Origin: an uncultured Psychroserpens sp.
GTDB lineage: Bacteria > Bacteroidota > Bacteroidia > Flavobacteriales > Flavobacteriaceae
Assembly: GCA_947488655.1 (NCBI GenBank)
Contig: CANKZZ010000003.1
Coordinates: forward strand, 372,001-436,000
Direction of reading: 5' to 3'
DNA length: 64,000 bases
The position numbers and the translations under genes were made by a program. This document shows positions 56,083-64,000 of the stretch, piece after piece (positions within the stretch are counted from its first letter, which is position 1; each line of letters starts with the position of its first letter). A model generated the notes under the pieces. That model did not search any database and was not told where the DNA came from. It was given only the letters and a program-made list of their open reading frames with translations.

Positions 56083-56107
56083 GTTCATTTAAATAAATAA
56101 TAGGTTA

Positions 56108-56289
56108 CTGCCTACATTAGTGATATTTTTTGATAAACTCAACGTTAATTCTTTAAAAAGGGTGAGTTTAAGTTGTAAAATCGGGCTGCTAATACATTTT
56201 GTATTTAGGCAGATTTTTGATCAGCTTGTTAGCCCTAAACTTGTTTTTAAGGAGTTTATACAAAACCAGAACTATTGTAGGCTTTTTTT
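56108..56289 (+). ncRNA. ssrS: Candidate 6S RNA (6S-Flavo type)
   Basis: The 276-nt gap between zapA and rny can fold into a rod of about 180 nt. A closing stem pairs GCCTACA (56110-56116) with TGTAGGC (56276-56282), followed by seven T. Inside are TAAACTCA/TGAGTTTA (56134-56141 with 56163-56170) and GGGCT/AGCCC (56183-56187 with 56231-56235). Size, closing stem, U-tail and the position after zapA all fit 6S RNA, which binds RNA polymerase in stationary phase. I could not align it to the Rfam 6S-Flavo model. Confidence 0.65.
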
Positions 56290-56357
56290 ATGCCATAACT
56301 TTTGGGTTAAGGTGTAACGAGAAGATTGATATTACCACTAATTAAAACTAACTAAAC

Positions 56358-57935
56358 ATGGATATGAATACAATTTTAATGATTGTTGGAGGCGTTGTAC
56401 TTGGCATAGTAATAGGCTATATAATTGCTAAATCATTAGAAAAAAGCAATGCATCTAAACTTATAATAAATGCAGAAAATGAAGCTAACTCAATATTAAA
56501 GCAAGCTAAAAATGATGGAGAGTCTATTAAAAAAGATAAGATGCTCCAAGCTAAAGAGAAGTTTTTAGAATTGAAAGCAGAGCACGAGAAAGTAATTTTA
56601 TCTCGTGATAAAAAAATTGCCGAAGCAGAAAAGCGTACAAGAGATAAAGAGTCTCAAGTGTCTAGTGAATTGGCAAAAAACAAGAAATCTAATCAGTCTC
56701 TAGAAGATAAGATTAAAGATTATAATTTTAGGTTAGAATTCTTAGAGAAGAAAAAAGAAGAAGTAGAGAAGGCTCATAAAAGCCAGATTAAGCAATTAGA
56801 GGTAATCTCTGGTTTATCTGCAGAAGATGCCAAGTCGCAATTAGTAGAGTCTTTAAAAAGTGAGGCTAAAACTGATGCAATGAGCTATATCCAAAACACT
56901 GTAGAAGAGGCTAAACTAACAGCTCAGCAAGATGCTAAGAAAATTATTATTAATACTATACAGCGTATAGGTACAGAAGAGGCTATTGATAATTGTGTAT
57001 CTGTGTTTAATATAGAATCTGATGATGTTAAAGGACGTATCATTGGTAGAGAAGGTAGAAATATTAGAGCTATCGAAGCTGCGACAGGAGTAGAGATTAT
57101 CGTTGATGATACACCAGAAGCAATTATTTTATCTTGTTTTGACTCTGTACGTCGTGAGATCGCACGTTTATCTTTACATAAGTTGGTAACAGATGGTAGG
57201 ATACATCCTGCGCGTATTGAAGAAATTGTAAAGAAAACTCAAAAACAAATTGAGCAAGAAATAGTAGAAGTAGGTAAGCGTACTGTTATAGATTTAGGAA
57301 TACATGGTTTACACCCAGAATTAATTAAAATGGTAGGACGAATGAAGTATCGTTCTTCTTATGGTCAAAATTTATTACAACACTCGCGTGAAGTTGCTAA
57401 ACTTTGTGGTGTAATGGCTGCAGAGTTAGGTTTAAATCCTAAGCTAGCTAAACGAGCGGGACTTTTACATGATATAGGTAAAGTACCTTCATCTGAAGCA
57501 GATATGGAAACGCCTCACGCAATTTTAGGTATGCAATGGGCAGAGAAGCATGGCGAGAAAGCAGAGGTTTGTAATGCCATTGGAGCTCACCATGATGAAA
57601 TTGAAATGACGACATTATTATCACCAATTATACAAGTATGTGATGCTATTTCTGGAGCTAGACCAGGAGCTAGACGTCAAGTGTTAGACTCATACATACA
57701 ACGTTTAAAAGATTTAGAAGAAGTGGCTTTTGGTTTTTCTGGAGTAAATAAAGCGTATGCAATACAAGCAGGACGTGAGTTGCGTGTTATGGTTGAAAGT
57801 GAGAAGGTAACAGATGAGCAAGCTGCAAATCTATCATTTGAGATTTCTCAAAAAATCCAAACAGATATGACGTATCCTGGACAAGTTAAGGTTACAGTGA
57901 TTAGAGAAACTAGAGCAGTTAATATTGCTAAATAA
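56358..57935 (+). CDS. rny: Ribonuclease Y
   Basis: The 525-residue membrane-anchored endoribonuclease starts mRNA decay. It has an N-terminal membrane helix (about 5-25), a long coiled coil (about 30-185), a KH domain with [15 protein letters not shown] and an HD domain with LLHDIGK and GAHHDE. Start is ATG 56358 after the candidate 6S RNA. A strong terminator follows. Confidence 0.95.
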   Translation: MDMNTILMIVGGVVLGIVIGYIIAKSLEKSNASKLIINAENEANSILKQAKNDGESIKKDKMLQAKEKFLELKAEHEKVILSRDKKIAEAEKRTRDKESQVSSELAKNKKSNQSLEDKIKDYNFRLEFLEKKKEEVEKAHKSQIKQLEVISGLSAEDAKSQLVESLKSEAKTDAMSYIQNTVEEAKLTAQQDAKKIIINTIQRIGTEEAIDNCVSVFNIESDDVKGRIIGREGRNIRAIEAATGVEIIVDDTPEAIILSCFDSVRREIARLSLHKLVTDGRIHPARIEEIVKKTQKQIEQEIVEVGKRTVIDLGIHGLHPELIKMVGRMKYRSSYGQNLLQHSREVAKLCGVMAAELGLNPKLAKRAGLLHDIGKVPSSEADMETPHAILGMQWAEKHGEKAEVCNAIGAHHDEIEMTTLLSPIIQVCDAISGARPGARRQVLDSYIQRLKDLEEVAFGFSGVNKAYAIQAGRELRVMVESEKVTDEQAANLSFEISQKIQTDMTYPGQVKVTVIRETRAVNIAK

Positions 57936-57956
57936 TTGAAAAAATAGTTGAATAAG

Positions 57957-57984
57957 AAATCCGGTTTATGACCGGATTTTTTTT
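57957..57984 (+). terminator. Terminator of rny
   Basis: AAATCCGGT (57957-57965) pairs with ACCGGATTT (57971-57979) around a 5-nt loop, followed by a run of T to 57984. Confidence 0.92.
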
Positions 57985-58040
57985 GTTTTTATTCTAGTAT
58001 CAATTTTAATTATAATGAAATAATTTTAGTTGTTTAATAT

Positions 58041-58048
58041 TTCCGAAG
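58041..58048 (+). repeat. Intergenic copy of the over-represented octamer TTCCGAAG
   Basis: TTCCGAAG lies in the gap between rny and the convergent histidine kinase gene, with flanks AT...AC. Confidence 0.6.
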
Positions 58049-58075
58049 ACCTAATTATTTACTTAAAAATTGAGC

Positions 58076-59242
58076 TTAGATAGAAGGTTTTTGTTTTTTA
58101 AAGCTAAGTATAAATGTTGAACCTGCGCCTAGATTACTTTCAACCTCAATAGTTCCTCCCATAGCTTCCATTTGGGTTTTTGCAATATATAGTCCAACAC
58201 CTCGGGAGTCACCTCTTTTTGTGCCATGAAAGGTTTTATACATTTCAAAAAGTTGATTTTTAAATTTATTTGTATCTATTCCTATACCGTTATCTGCGAC
58301 CAAAATTCTGAGCTCGTTCTTGGTATGTACAGATTGCAGTATAATTTTTGAGTTACGTTCATCAGACCTGTATTTAATACCGTTAGAAATTAAATTATAG
58401 AGTACACTTTCTAAATAAGACTTGTTTACATTAATAAAATCGTCTTGTCGTATGGAGTTGTAAATGGCTATTTCATTATGAGCAATATCCATTTCTAAGC
58501 TGTTTATAATATGCTCTGCACATTTAAAAACATTAACACGTTCACTCAATTCTTTAGTATTAGATTTAGTTTTTATACTAATAATATCATCTAAATCTAC
58601 AATTGTGGTTGTTAATGCTTTTGAGATTGTTTTGAGGTGATTAATGAGCTTTATTTTTTCTTCTTCGGAAGTAGCCTCGTCATAAAACTCTAAGATATTT
58701 TTAAAATTGCCAATATGAGTTTTTAAATTGTGAGAAACAATGTGTGTAAAATTATGTAGTCTTTTATTTTGGCTCGTAATGAGGTCTAATTGGTTTTTAG
58801 CCTGTTGTTCTTTTTTCTTTCTTAACGTGATATCTGTATGTGTACCAATGATTCGTGTTGGTTTGCCTTTAGCGTTGCGCTCTGTTATTTTACCTTTAGC
58901 TAAGACCCATTTGTAACTACCGTCTTTACATAAAATACGGTGTTCATTGCTATAGGCTTCTAAAGTACCATCAACATGTGCATTAAAATCATTAAAATAA
59001 GTGTCTAGATCATCTGGATGCATCCTTCGGTTCCATTCTGCAGCATTATTTGGAAATTCATGATCTTCATAACCTAAAATATGTTTAGATTCTTTAGAAA
59101 AAAATACGTCTTTGGTTTTTACATTAAAGTTCCATAAACCAACGTTTGTACTCTCAAGGGCTATTTTCCACTTTAAATTATCAATAGACTCATTGTTATC
59201 TATGTCATTGTATGTATTGAGGCTTTTTCTTTTCCAGAACAT
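58076..59242 (-). CDS. Cytoplasmic PAS sensor histidine kinase
   Basis: The 388-residue kinase has no membrane segment. A PAS domain (about 22-142) ends in RIIGTHTDITLRK. The dimerisation helix has FTHIVSHNLKTHIGNF with His171, and the HATPase domain has NLISNGIKYRS, DNGIGID and GVGLYIAKTQMEA. No response regulator is adjacent, so its partner is encoded elsewhere. The signal is unknown. Confidence 0.88.
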   Translation of the reverse strand: MFWKRKSLNTYNDIDNNESIDNLKWKIALESTNVGLWNFNVKTKDVFFSKESKHILGYEDHEFPNNAAEWNRRMHPDDLDTYFNDFNAHVDGTLEAYSNEHRILCKDGSYKWVLAKGKITERNAKGKPTRIIGTHTDITLRKKKEQQAKNQLDLITSQNKRLHNFTHIVSHNLKTHIGNFKNILEFYDEATSEEEKIKLINHLKTISKALTTTIVDLDDIISIKTKSNTKELSERVNVFKCAEHIINSLEMDIAHNEIAIYNSIRQDDFINVNKSYLESVLYNLISNGIKYRSDERNSKIILQSVHTKNELRILVADNGIGIDTNKFKNQLFEMYKTFHGTKRGDSRGVGLYIAKTQMEAMGGTIEVESNLGAGSTFILSFKKQKPSI

Positions 59243-59307
59243 TTTAGGAGGCTTTCTTTTTAAGACACTTTTTTTATTAAGTTGTCACTATTAACGAAGA
59301 TAAATTT

Positions 59308-60219
59308 TTAATTTTTTCTAGGATGATGATTTAGAAGAACTTCTTTTAAATGCGACCTATCAACATGCATATAAATTTCGGTAGTAGTAATACTCTCATG
59401 ACCAAGCATGAGTTGAATAGCTCTTAAATCTGCTCCATTTTCTAATAAGTGTGTTGCAAAAGAATGTCTAAACGTATGAGGTGAGATAGTTTTGTTTAAA
59501 TGTATGGCTTTTGCCAGATTTTTTATAATTGTAAAAATCATTGCTCTTGTTAATTGTTTACCTCTATTGTTAAGAAAAAGAGTGTCTTTATATTCTGGTT
59601 GTACATTAATATGTGCTCTAATATCTTTCCAAATAAGGATGTATTTTTGTGTGTTGGGACCAATAGGTACAAATCTTTGTTTATCTCCTTTACCTGTTAC
59701 TTTAATAAAACCTTCATCAAAAAATAAGTCTGAAATTTTTAAATTAGTAAGTTCACTTACTCTAAGGCCACAACTATATAACGTTTCTAATATGGCTCTA
59801 TTGCGTTCTCCTATTTTAACACCATTATATTCTTTTGTTAAATCTATCGCATCTATAAGGTTATCTATATCTTCTATAGACAATGTGTCTGGTAGTTTTC
59901 TACCAATTTTTGGAGACTCAATTGAGTCTAAAGGGTTGGTCTTACGGTAATCTTCAAAAACTAAATAAGAAAAAAAACTGCGTAAACCAGATATTAATCG
60001 TGATTGCGATCTAGAATTTAATTGTTTTGATGTGTCATAAATAAATAACTGTACATGTTCAAAATCAATTGTAATAGGTGAGATGTTAATGTTATTTGTA
60101 TCAAGATAGGTAATAAGTTTAAGTACATCTAACTCATAGTTTAATATAGAGTTATTAGATAAACCGCGTTCTATTTTGAGATAGTACTTATAATCATTAA
60201 GCGCATTTTGCCATTTCAT
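59308..60219 (-). CDS. xerD: Site-specific tyrosine recombinase XerD
   Basis: The 303-residue recombinase resolves chromosome dimers at dif. The N-terminal SAM-like domain covers about 1-100. Catalytic residues are R153 (CGLRVSEL), K177 (TGKGDKQR), H248 and R251 (SPHTFRHSFATHLL), H274 (LGHESI) and nucleophile Y283 (EIYMHVD). Flavobacteria usually have this gene divergent from aroQ; here they are 3.1 kb apart. Confidence 0.9.
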   Translation of the reverse strand: MKWQNALNDYKYYLKIERGLSNNSILNYELDVLKLITYLDTNNINISPITIDFEHVQLFIYDTSKQLNSRSQSRLISGLRSFFSYLVFEDYRKTNPLDSIESPKIGRKLPDTLSIEDIDNLIDAIDLTKEYNGVKIGERNRAILETLYSCGLRVSELTNLKISDLFFDEGFIKVTGKGDKQRFVPIGPNTQKYILIWKDIRAHINVQPEYKDTLFLNNRGKQLTRAMIFTIIKNLAKAIHLNKTISPHTFRHSFATHLLENGADLRAIQLMLGHESITTTEIYMHVDRSHLKEVLLNHHPRKN

Positions 60220-60235
60220 ACGTTATAAAAATAAA

Positions 60236-60266
60236 AAAACCATTCTAATAAAATTAGAATGGTTTT
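60236..60266 (-). terminator. Terminator of the TM2-domain gene
   Basis: A perfect 14-bp stem (60236-60249 with 60253-60266) with a 3-nt loop lies 19 nt past the TM2 stop. A-rich sequence on its left gives a U-tail in the minus-strand transcript. Confidence 0.9.
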
Positions 60267-60285
60267 TAGTTTATTTTAAAAGTGC

Positions 60286-60624
60286 TTAGAAATTATCTGT
60301 AAGCATATTGATTAAATCAACAATAGCCCAAATACCTAATCCACCTAGAGTTACAATATATAAAATATTCCAACCTATCGGTTTTTTGTAATACCATCTG
60401 TGAGCAGCAAATACGCCTAAGAAAAACCATAATGCAACACCAACCCATTTATCTTGTCCAGACCTTGCAGCTGGAGAATAAAAGTCGCTTGATGACGCAT
60501 CATCAACTGTAATAGTAGAATTTGATACAGTAGTAGCTACAGTTCTTTTTACAGGAAAAGAAGCGTGACTAAATGATATTGCTCCAAAAAAGAGCAAAAA
60601 CGAAAGTAAAAATTTAAATTTCAT
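60286..60624 (-). CDS. TM2-domain membrane protein
   Basis: The 112-residue protein has a signal-like hydrophobic N-terminus (about 1-21) and a TM2 domain with two helices and the intervening conserved turn: KWVGVALWFFLGVFAAHRWYY, then GLGIWAIVDL. TM2 proteins are widespread small membrane proteins of unknown function. It is a single-gene unit ahead of xerD with its own terminator. Confidence 0.82.
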   Translation of the reverse strand: MKFKFLLSFLLFFGAISFSHASFPVKRTVATTVSNSTITVDDASSSDFYSPAARSGQDKWVGVALWFFLGVFAAHRWYYKKPIGWNILYIVTLGGLGIWAIVDLINMLTDNF

Positions 60625-60665
60625 ATAATATTGGTTTAAGTTTGTCTAACAATAATAAGAAAAAT

Positions 60666-61547
60666 ATGATAAAATATAGTATTACAATCTTCTTTATTCT
60701 AATTACTTGTTTTCAAATAACAGCTCAAGAGTCTAGAGAGTATATTGGAGCCATTAAATTAAATGACTCTGCTATTATTACTTATAAGGTAAAGTTTGAA
60801 ATTAACTATGATCAAGTAGAGGGCTATTCTATTACAGATTTTGGCGGAGAGCATGAGACTAAGTCTAAGTTAACAGGTATTTATAATCCTACAACAAGAG
60901 AATTATCGTTTAATGAGTATGATATTGTATATACTAAGTCTGATGTAATACATGACGATTTTTGTTTCGTTCATTTTGAGCCTACATATTTTAAACCAGG
61001 TAAAACCAAATATTTTAAAGGAGACTTTAGAGGAGAGTTCTCTGATGGTGAAGAGTGTTTAAGTGGAGAACTGTTTCTTAACTCTGCTGAAAACGTAGAA
61101 AAGCGCATGGAAAAAATGACCAAGAAAATCAATAATTCTAATCGAGTGCCAGATAGTATTAAGCAAAAAGCTAATGAATTAAAGATTTTAGAAAAACTTA
61201 ATATGAATATTTTAAAAACCTCTCAAGTTACAAGTGTGTTTACAAAAAACAAGTCTGTTTCATTAATTATGTATGATGGAGGTCAAGAAGATGGTGATAT
61301 AATTTCCATAAAGGTAAATGGTAATATGGTATTAAGACGCCATGTTATTTCAAAAGAACGAAAGGCAATTACTATTCCGTTAACTTCAAAAAATACTGTA
61401 ATAGAAATTATTGCAGATGGCGTGGGTACAATTTCTACCAATACTGCTGTAATTGAAATTCATGATGGTGTAAATACAATTAGAGCAATGACTAATTTAG
61501 ACAAACAGCAATCTACCCAAATACACGTTCTTCAAAAAACCAAATAA
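60666..61547 (+). CDS. Hypothetical exported protein
   Basis: From ATG 60666 it encodes 293 residues with signal peptide MIKYSITIFFILITCFQITA; a TTG 24 nt upstream is less likely. The mature part has a beta-rich N-terminal half (REYIGAIKLNDSAIITYKV), a lysine-rich helix near 140-175, and a C-terminal beta domain (VSLIMYDGGQEDGDIISIKV). I recognise no family. It faces the TM2 gene divergently. Confidence 0.7.
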   Translation: MIKYSITIFFILITCFQITAQESREYIGAIKLNDSAIITYKVKFEINYDQVEGYSITDFGGEHETKSKLTGIYNPTTRELSFNEYDIVYTKSDVIHDDFCFVHFEPTYFKPGKTKYFKGDFRGEFSDGEECLSGELFLNSAENVEKRMEKMTKKINNSNRVPDSIKQKANELKILEKLNMNILKTSQVTSVFTKNKSVSLIMYDGGQEDGDIISIKVNGNMVLRRHVISKERKAITIPLTSKNTVIEIIADGVGTISTNTAVIEIHDGVNTIRAMTNLDKQQSTQIHVLQKTK

Positions 61548-61550
61548 CTA

Positions 61551-61839
61551 AAAATTGTTAATAACTCCATTTTTTAAACATCTGATTATCTACGCTTTAA
61601 ATTATAAATGTTTATAAAATTGTTAATAACTATAATTTTATTGTTAATTTACTTTAGAATTATATTCATAAGATTGTATTAGTCAGTTAACTCACTATTA
61701 ATGTTATACTTTATCCGTTTAAATACATGAATAATCGTTGAAATACGTAAATTTGTGTTATTTTTCTTGTGAGGTATAAATTTTAGATATATGTTTGCCG
61801 ACCAATTTAAAAACTCAATATTATTTAAACTCAATTATT
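61551..61839 (+). promoter_or_regulatory. Upstream region of the outer-membrane barrel gene, with a 16-bp direct repeat
   Basis: No gene is visible here. AAAATTGTTAATAACT occurs twice, at 61551-61566 and 61617-61632, and TTGTTAATTTAC follows at 61641. TAAATTTG (61748-61755) matches the -7 consensus but is 85 nt from the start codon and lacks a well-placed TTG. The repeats may be regulator sites. Confidence 0.4.
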
Positions 61840-62439
61840 ATGAAAAAATTATTTTTAATGGCTGCAGTAGCAGTATTTGGATTATCAAATGTTAATGCAC
61901 AAGACGAAAACACTGTAGGTGGTTTTGCTCAAAATGATGTTTATGTTTCTGGTACTGTTGGTTTCAATAGCACATCTCAAGATGAAACTAAATTTAACAA
62001 TGTAACTTTGTCTCCAACGGTTGGATATTTTGTTAGTGAAAACATTGCTTTAGAATTTAACTTATTAGTAGGGTCTCAAAAACAAGAAGTTGGAGATTTT
62101 GAGCAAAAACAATCTCAATTTGGTGCAGGATTAGGTGCGGTTTATTTTTTCACACCTTCTAATCAATTCTCATTTACTTTAGGAGCGGGAGTTAGTTATG
62201 TAAGTAACAAAGAGGAAGAAGATGGTGTTGATGAAGATTTTAAATCAGACATTATTGGTTTTGCAGTAGCACCAGGTGTTAACTATTTTGTTTCAGATGA
62301 TTTTGCTTTAAGAGCGTCAATTGGAGCTTTATCTTACACAAGTGAAAAAGCTGATTTTGAAGGAGCAGAAGCTATCAACAATTTTGGATTAAACTTAAAT
62401 TTATCTGATATCAACTTTGGTATCACTTACAAATTCTAA
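61840..62439 (+). CDS. Outer-membrane beta-barrel (porin-family) protein
   Basis: The 199-residue protein starts at ATG 61840 with signal peptide MKKLFLMAAVAVFGLSNVNA. The rest alternates strands and turns (VYVSGTVGFNS, SENIALEFNLLVG, FSFTLGAGVSYV) and ends GITYKF with the terminal aromatic of barrel proteins. An 8-stranded barrel of the OmpA/OmpW-like size is likely. A terminator follows. Confidence 0.85.
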   Translation: MKKLFLMAAVAVFGLSNVNAQDENTVGGFAQNDVYVSGTVGFNSTSQDETKFNNVTLSPTVGYFVSENIALEFNLLVGSQKQEVGDFEQKQSQFGAGLGAVYFFTPSNQFSFTLGAGVSYVSNKEEEDGVDEDFKSDIIGFAVAPGVNYFVSDDFALRASIGALSYTSEKADFEGAEAINNFGLNLNLSDINFGITYKF

Positions 62440-62466
62440 TTCTAGAATTTATAAATTATGATATTA

Positions 62467-62495
62467 AACCGAAGCCTAACCGCTTCGGTTTTTTT
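62467..62495 (+). terminator. Terminator of the first barrel gene
   Basis: AACCGAAGC (62467-62475) pairs with GCTTCGGTT (62482-62490), then a T-run to 62495. The same stem recurs at 63240. Confidence 0.92.
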
Positions 62496-62593
62496 ATATA
62501 TAAATATTTTAAAACACAATAATATACTTTTCTCTATTAATATTTGTGAGTAAAACCTTATGTTTATAGTCTAATATAAACTCAAATTTAATT

Positions 62594-63217
62594 ATGAAAA
62601 AATTACTTACTATTGTATTATTCGCTTCGCTTTGCGTTATTAATTTAAATGCACAATCAAGTAAAGGAGATATAGAGTTTGGTCCAGGACTAGGCTTTAA
62701 CTATGCCAGTGTAGTTGTAGGGTCTGGTGCAGAAAACACTACAGATACTAATACTGGTTTTAATATCTCTGCAACAGGAGAATATTTTTTCTCAGACCGT
62801 TGGGGAATTAAAGCTAAATTAATATACGATCAAAAAGGATGGGGAAATGGTTTCTTTGAAGACGATAACGGTTCTTTTACTACAGATTATAACTTAAATT
62901 ATTTAACAATTCCAGTAATGGCAAACTGGCATTTTGGTTCTACACGAAAGTGGTATCTAAATTTTGGACCATATTTAGGTGTTTTGCTCAATGCAAAAGA
63001 AGATAGACTTGGTATAGATGTAAAAGAAGCCTTTAATACAACAGATGTAGGTTTAGCATTTGGTATTGGCTATAAATTTCCTATTGGAGAAAACGCTAAA
63101 CTATATATAGAATATGACGAGCAATATGGTTTTATAGATATCTTTAAAGATAATATTGGCAACTCTGTAATTAATTCTAGAGGAAGTTTTAACGTAGGTG
63201 TACTTTTTAACCTCTAA
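62594..63217 (+). CDS. Outer-membrane beta-barrel (PorT/OmpA-like) protein
   Basis: The 207-residue protein has a signal peptide (about 1-20, ending LNAQ) and a barrel pattern (DIEFGPGLGFNYASV, RWGIKAKLIYDQKGWGNG, WYLNFGPYLGVLL), ending FNVGVLFNL. It resembles the PorT/porin family of Bacteroidota. The gene has its own terminator and no evident promoter match. Confidence 0.83.
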   Translation: MKKLLTIVLFASLCVINLNAQSSKGDIEFGPGLGFNYASVVVGSGAENTTDTNTGFNISATGEYFFSDRWGIKAKLIYDQKGWGNGFFEDDNGSFTTDYNLNYLTIPVMANWHFGSTRKWYLNFGPYLGVLLNAKEDRLGIDVKEAFNTTDVGLAFGIGYKFPIGENAKLYIEYDEQYGFIDIFKDNIGNSVINSRGSFNVGVLFNL

Positions 63218-63239
63218 TAAAATAAATCGCATATATAAC

Positions 63240-63267
63240 AACCGAAGCCTTATTGCTTCGGTTTTTT
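63240..63267 (+). terminator. Terminator of the second barrel gene
   Basis: AACCGAAGC (63240-63248) pairs with GCTTCGGTT (63255-63263), then T to 63267. The stem is identical to that at 62467. Confidence 0.92.
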
Positions 63268-63294
63268 ATGCTCAAAATTTAATACCTTTACTCT

Positions 63295-63717
63295 ATGAAG
63301 CAACTTATTATTATTAACGGTCCAAATCTCAACCTTTTAGGTAAAAGAGAAACTAATATCTACGGAAATTTAACTTTTACAGAATTTTTTGACCAAACCA
63401 TTAAAAAATTTCCTAATGTAAAGTTAGAACACTTTCAATCTAATATAGAAGGAGAGCTAATTGATAAAATTCAAGAAGTTGGCTTTACATATGATGGTAT
63501 TATATTAAATGCTGCAGCCTATACGCACACCTCTGTTGGTATTGGAGATGCTGTTAAAGCTATTGAAACACCAGTAATTGAGGTACACATATCAAACACG
63601 TTTTCTAGAGAAGAGTTTAGACATCAATCTTATATCTCTCAAAATGCACAAGGTGTAATACTTGGATTTGGTTTGCAAAGTTATGAATTGGCAATTCAAA
63701 GCTTTTTAAATGAGTAA
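63295..63717 (+). CDS. aroQ: 3-dehydroquinate dehydratase, type II
   Basis: The 140-residue enzyme makes 3-dehydroshikimate in aromatic amino acid synthesis. Active-site residues are R18 and Y23 (GPNLNLLGKRETNIYG), N72 and H78 (LNAAAYTHTS) and H98 (EVHISN). Length is normal for the family. The ATG is 28 nt after the preceding terminator. Confidence 0.94.
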   Translation: MKQLIIINGPNLNLLGKRETNIYGNLTFTEFFDQTIKKFPNVKLEHFQSNIEGELIDKIQEVGFTYDGIILNAAAYTHTSVGIGDAVKAIETPVIEVHISNTFSREEFRHQSYISQNAQGVILGFGLQSYELAIQSFLNE

Positions 63718-63747
63718 TAAAAAATAGAACCAGAGCGTTAATTAAGT

Positions 63748-64000
63748 ATGAAAAATGCCAATTCTCTTCTTATAATGTTGTCACTTTTTTTTATTCTGAA
63801 AAGTAACGCGCAATCCAACGTAGACTTTGGTATAAAAGGAGGTCTAAACTTTACGTTTTTTAAAGTTCCAGAAGCTCAATTTGGAAATAACATTGAAACC
63901 GAAATTGGATTTTATAGTGGTCTCTTTGCAGATTTTGAAATAGACAATACAGTGTCTTTACAACCTGAAATACTTTATATACAATTAAACGACTTCAAAT
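63748..64000 (+). CDS. Outer-membrane beta-barrel protein, 5' part
   Basis: The gene starts at ATG 63748 and runs off the window after 84 codons. It begins with a signal peptide (MKNANSLLIMLSLFFILKSN, cleaved after AQ). The mature start VDFGIKGGLNFTFFK and later FYSGLFADFEI match the PorT/porin-family barrels just upstream. No terminator separates it from aroQ. Confidence 0.8.
   Translation, partial: MKNANSLLIMLSLFFILKSNAQSNVDFGIKGGLNFTFFKVPEAQFGNNIETEIGFYSGLFADFEIDNTVSLQPEILYIQLNDFK

Noticed and set aside
56120-56317. 65-codon frame in the zapA-rny gap
   Set aside because: It covers the candidate 6S RNA, starts and ends without context, and has no protein features.
59492-59950. 152-codon frame antisense to xerD
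   Set aside because: All six catalytic residues of xerD are in the opposite frame; this is a chance frame.
59308-60219. Tyrosine recombinase as an integrase of a mobile element
   Set aside because: Length and motifs fit chromosomal XerD, and no attachment-site repeats or cargo flank it.

Overview
The window is bacterial chromosome from a member of the Flavobacteriaceae (Bacteroidota). The DNA is AT-rich (about one third GC by eye). Proteins include a type IX secretion substrate, an exported TonB-dependent receptor with a carboxypeptidase-like N-terminal domain, and many families largely confined to Bacteroidota (DUF4294, DUF6048/DUF6452, and an ABC permease fused to an M1 peptidase). Some promoters fit the Bacteroidota -33/-7 pattern (TTG, about 20 nt, TAnnTTTG), and Shine-Dalgarno sequences are scarce. 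I found no rRNA, tRNA, CRISPR array, insertion sequence or prophage. Several genes appear to start with TTG.

Layout. 1-1440 is the 3' part of acetyl-CoA synthetase, converging on an AraC regulator. 2525-3465 is gene-poor but holds two very short genes, a promoter with inverted repeats and a 25-nt direct repeat. 3466-6274 is an AraC / response regulator / histidine kinase operon, followed by a drug-efflux MFS gene. 7705-9948 carries an ABC exporter and a DinB-like protein. 10062-19078 is the most unusual block: an exported protein resembling the C-terminal half of glucan, water dikinases, a periplasmic SxxK serine hydrolase, then (converging, 2 nt apart) an ATP/ADP-translocase-like membrane protein with HEAT repeats and two tandem SxxK hydrolases. 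19244-22919 is a three-subunit biotin-dependent acyl-CoA carboxylase operon. 23014-26620 has PrsW, Nudix, class V aminotransferase and M42 peptidase genes. 26758-31328 is an ABC ATPase with its permease/M1-peptidase fusion.

31502-42120 is a set of housekeeping and small hypothetical genes, including a THUMP RNA methyltransferase, RlmD with DUF6452/DUF6048, and a SRPBCC / ECF sigma / DUF6768 operon. 42260-50443 has ornithine aminotransferase, small membrane proteins, cell-surface proteins (T9SS, S74 chaperone, thrombospondin type 3 repeats), an Smr protein and a cysteine desulfurase. 50457-55288 is an exported M23 peptidase / TonB receptor / hypothetical operon. Divergent from it is a small coiled-coil gene, zapA, a candidate 6S RNA and rny. 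58076-64000 has a PAS histidine kinase, xerD, TM2 protein, outer-membrane barrel genes and aroQ.

Two signals stand out. First, the octamer TTCCGAAG occurs 22 times by my manual count on the two strands, against about one expected from base composition. It falls in all three codon phases and in intergenic DNA, so protein coding does not explain it. Second, the 10-19 kb block places an exported phosphotransfer enzyme, a nucleotide-translocase-like carrier and three periplasmic serine hydrolases together. This suggests an extracytoplasmic phosphorylation or cell-wall system that I do not recognise as described.
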